DNA of 64,000 nt, taken from contig NC_056048.1 of assembly GCF_004379255.2 (NCBI RefSeq), positions 15,461,197 to 15,525,196 of the forward strand, in the 5' to 3' direction. The DNA is from Salvia splendens. Its lineage: Eukaryota > Streptophyta > Magnoliopsida > Lamiales > Lamiaceae. How positions within the stretch are numbered: the stretch's first letter is position 1; each line of letters opens with the position of its first letter. The notes under the pieces are model-generated. The model was not told the DNA's origin. It saw only the letters and a list, made by a program, of their open reading frames with translations, and did no database searches. The translations under genes and the position numbers were made by a program. Positions 63,942-64,000 of this stretch are shown one piece after another.

Positions 63942-64000
63942 TGTTTCGGCCAGCCGAGAGGGCTTCGGCAAGGTGTGGCCGAGACGTGGAGTAGAGATTG

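Larger units (their letters stand above)
56351..64000 (-). mobile_element. LINE-5: L1-type LINE with both ORFs open (5' end beyond window)
   Basis: The A-tail is 34 T on plus (56351-56384), followed by the terminal hairpin (56388-56400) and a 3' UTR of about 190 bp containing the same long hairpin as LINE-4. ORF2 (56575-60738) and ORF1 (60735-63941) have no internal stop or frameshift. The 5' UTR continues past 64000, so full length cannot be confirmed. A long uninterrupted A-tail and open ORFs point to a recent insertion, possibly a source of activity for the other retroelements. The upstream target duplication is outside the window. Confidence 0.93.

Noticed and set aside
1..64000. CRISPR array, bacterial operons, rRNA genes, endogenous viral genes
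   Set aside because: None seen. Repeats here are transposon-derived or simple tandem duplications, and the coding content is plant retroelement type.

Overview
This window looks like a repeat-dense plant nuclear region, probably a eudicot. Support: L1-type LINEs whose ORF2 ends in an RNase H domain and whose ORF1 carries a DUF4283-like domain plus a CX2CX4HX4C knuckle, Ty3/gypsy LTRs beginning TGTAACACC, Stowaway-like MITEs, a tRNA-derived SINE, and processed copies of a plant-type uL15 (RPL27a) mRNA and a plant ENY2/SUS1 mRNA. A Lamiales-type asterid is my guess only. I found no intact single-copy host gene; almost everything is a transposable element or a broken retrocopy.

Layout. (1) 1-8024: AT-rich repeats, a MITE (1257-1517), a minus-strand LTR-type element bounded by AAATG duplications (1530-6902), and short tandem duplications. 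(2) 8025-22542: a plus-strand solo LTR with a TCATC target duplication, split by LINE-1 (8441-20844), which is itself split by a 7-kb composite of gag-only LTR elements (9731-16727) whose outer LTRs point towards each other. (3) 22566-25872: a 3.3-kb block (MITE, ENY2 retrocopy, gypsy LTR and start of gag) that recurs at 53044-56350, offset exactly 30,478 bp with no indel seen. (4) 24590-28650: the 5' half of a decayed gypsy element containing an RPL27a retrocopy and a 66-bp LINE tail. (5) 28651-53021: a stack of LINEs. LINE-3 (minus) is the host. LINE-2 (minus) and LINE-4 (plus) sit in or against it. Three ORF1-only 'half-LINEs' (HL-1, HL-2, HL-3) sit inside LINE-2, LINE-4 and LINE-3, and HL-3 holds a SINE. 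(6) 53044-56350: copy 2 of the duplicated block. (7) 56351-64000: LINE-5 (minus), with both ORFs open, running off the right edge.

How the parts fit together. LINE-5 encodes endonuclease, reverse transcriptase and RNase H without an internal stop and could supply retrotransposition activity. The half-LINEs keep the 5' leader hairpin, ORF1 and a 3' hairpin tail like those of the autonomous LINEs but have no ORF2, so they look like parasites of LINE machinery. The SINE, the two mRNA retrocopies and the 66-bp LINE tail all have long target duplications and A-tails, the products expected of such machinery. The most unusual objects are the half-LINE family with its covarying 3' hairpin, the inverted-LTR composite flanked by a single 5-bp duplication, and the 3.3-kb duplication with a 23-bp templated filler at its breakpoint.
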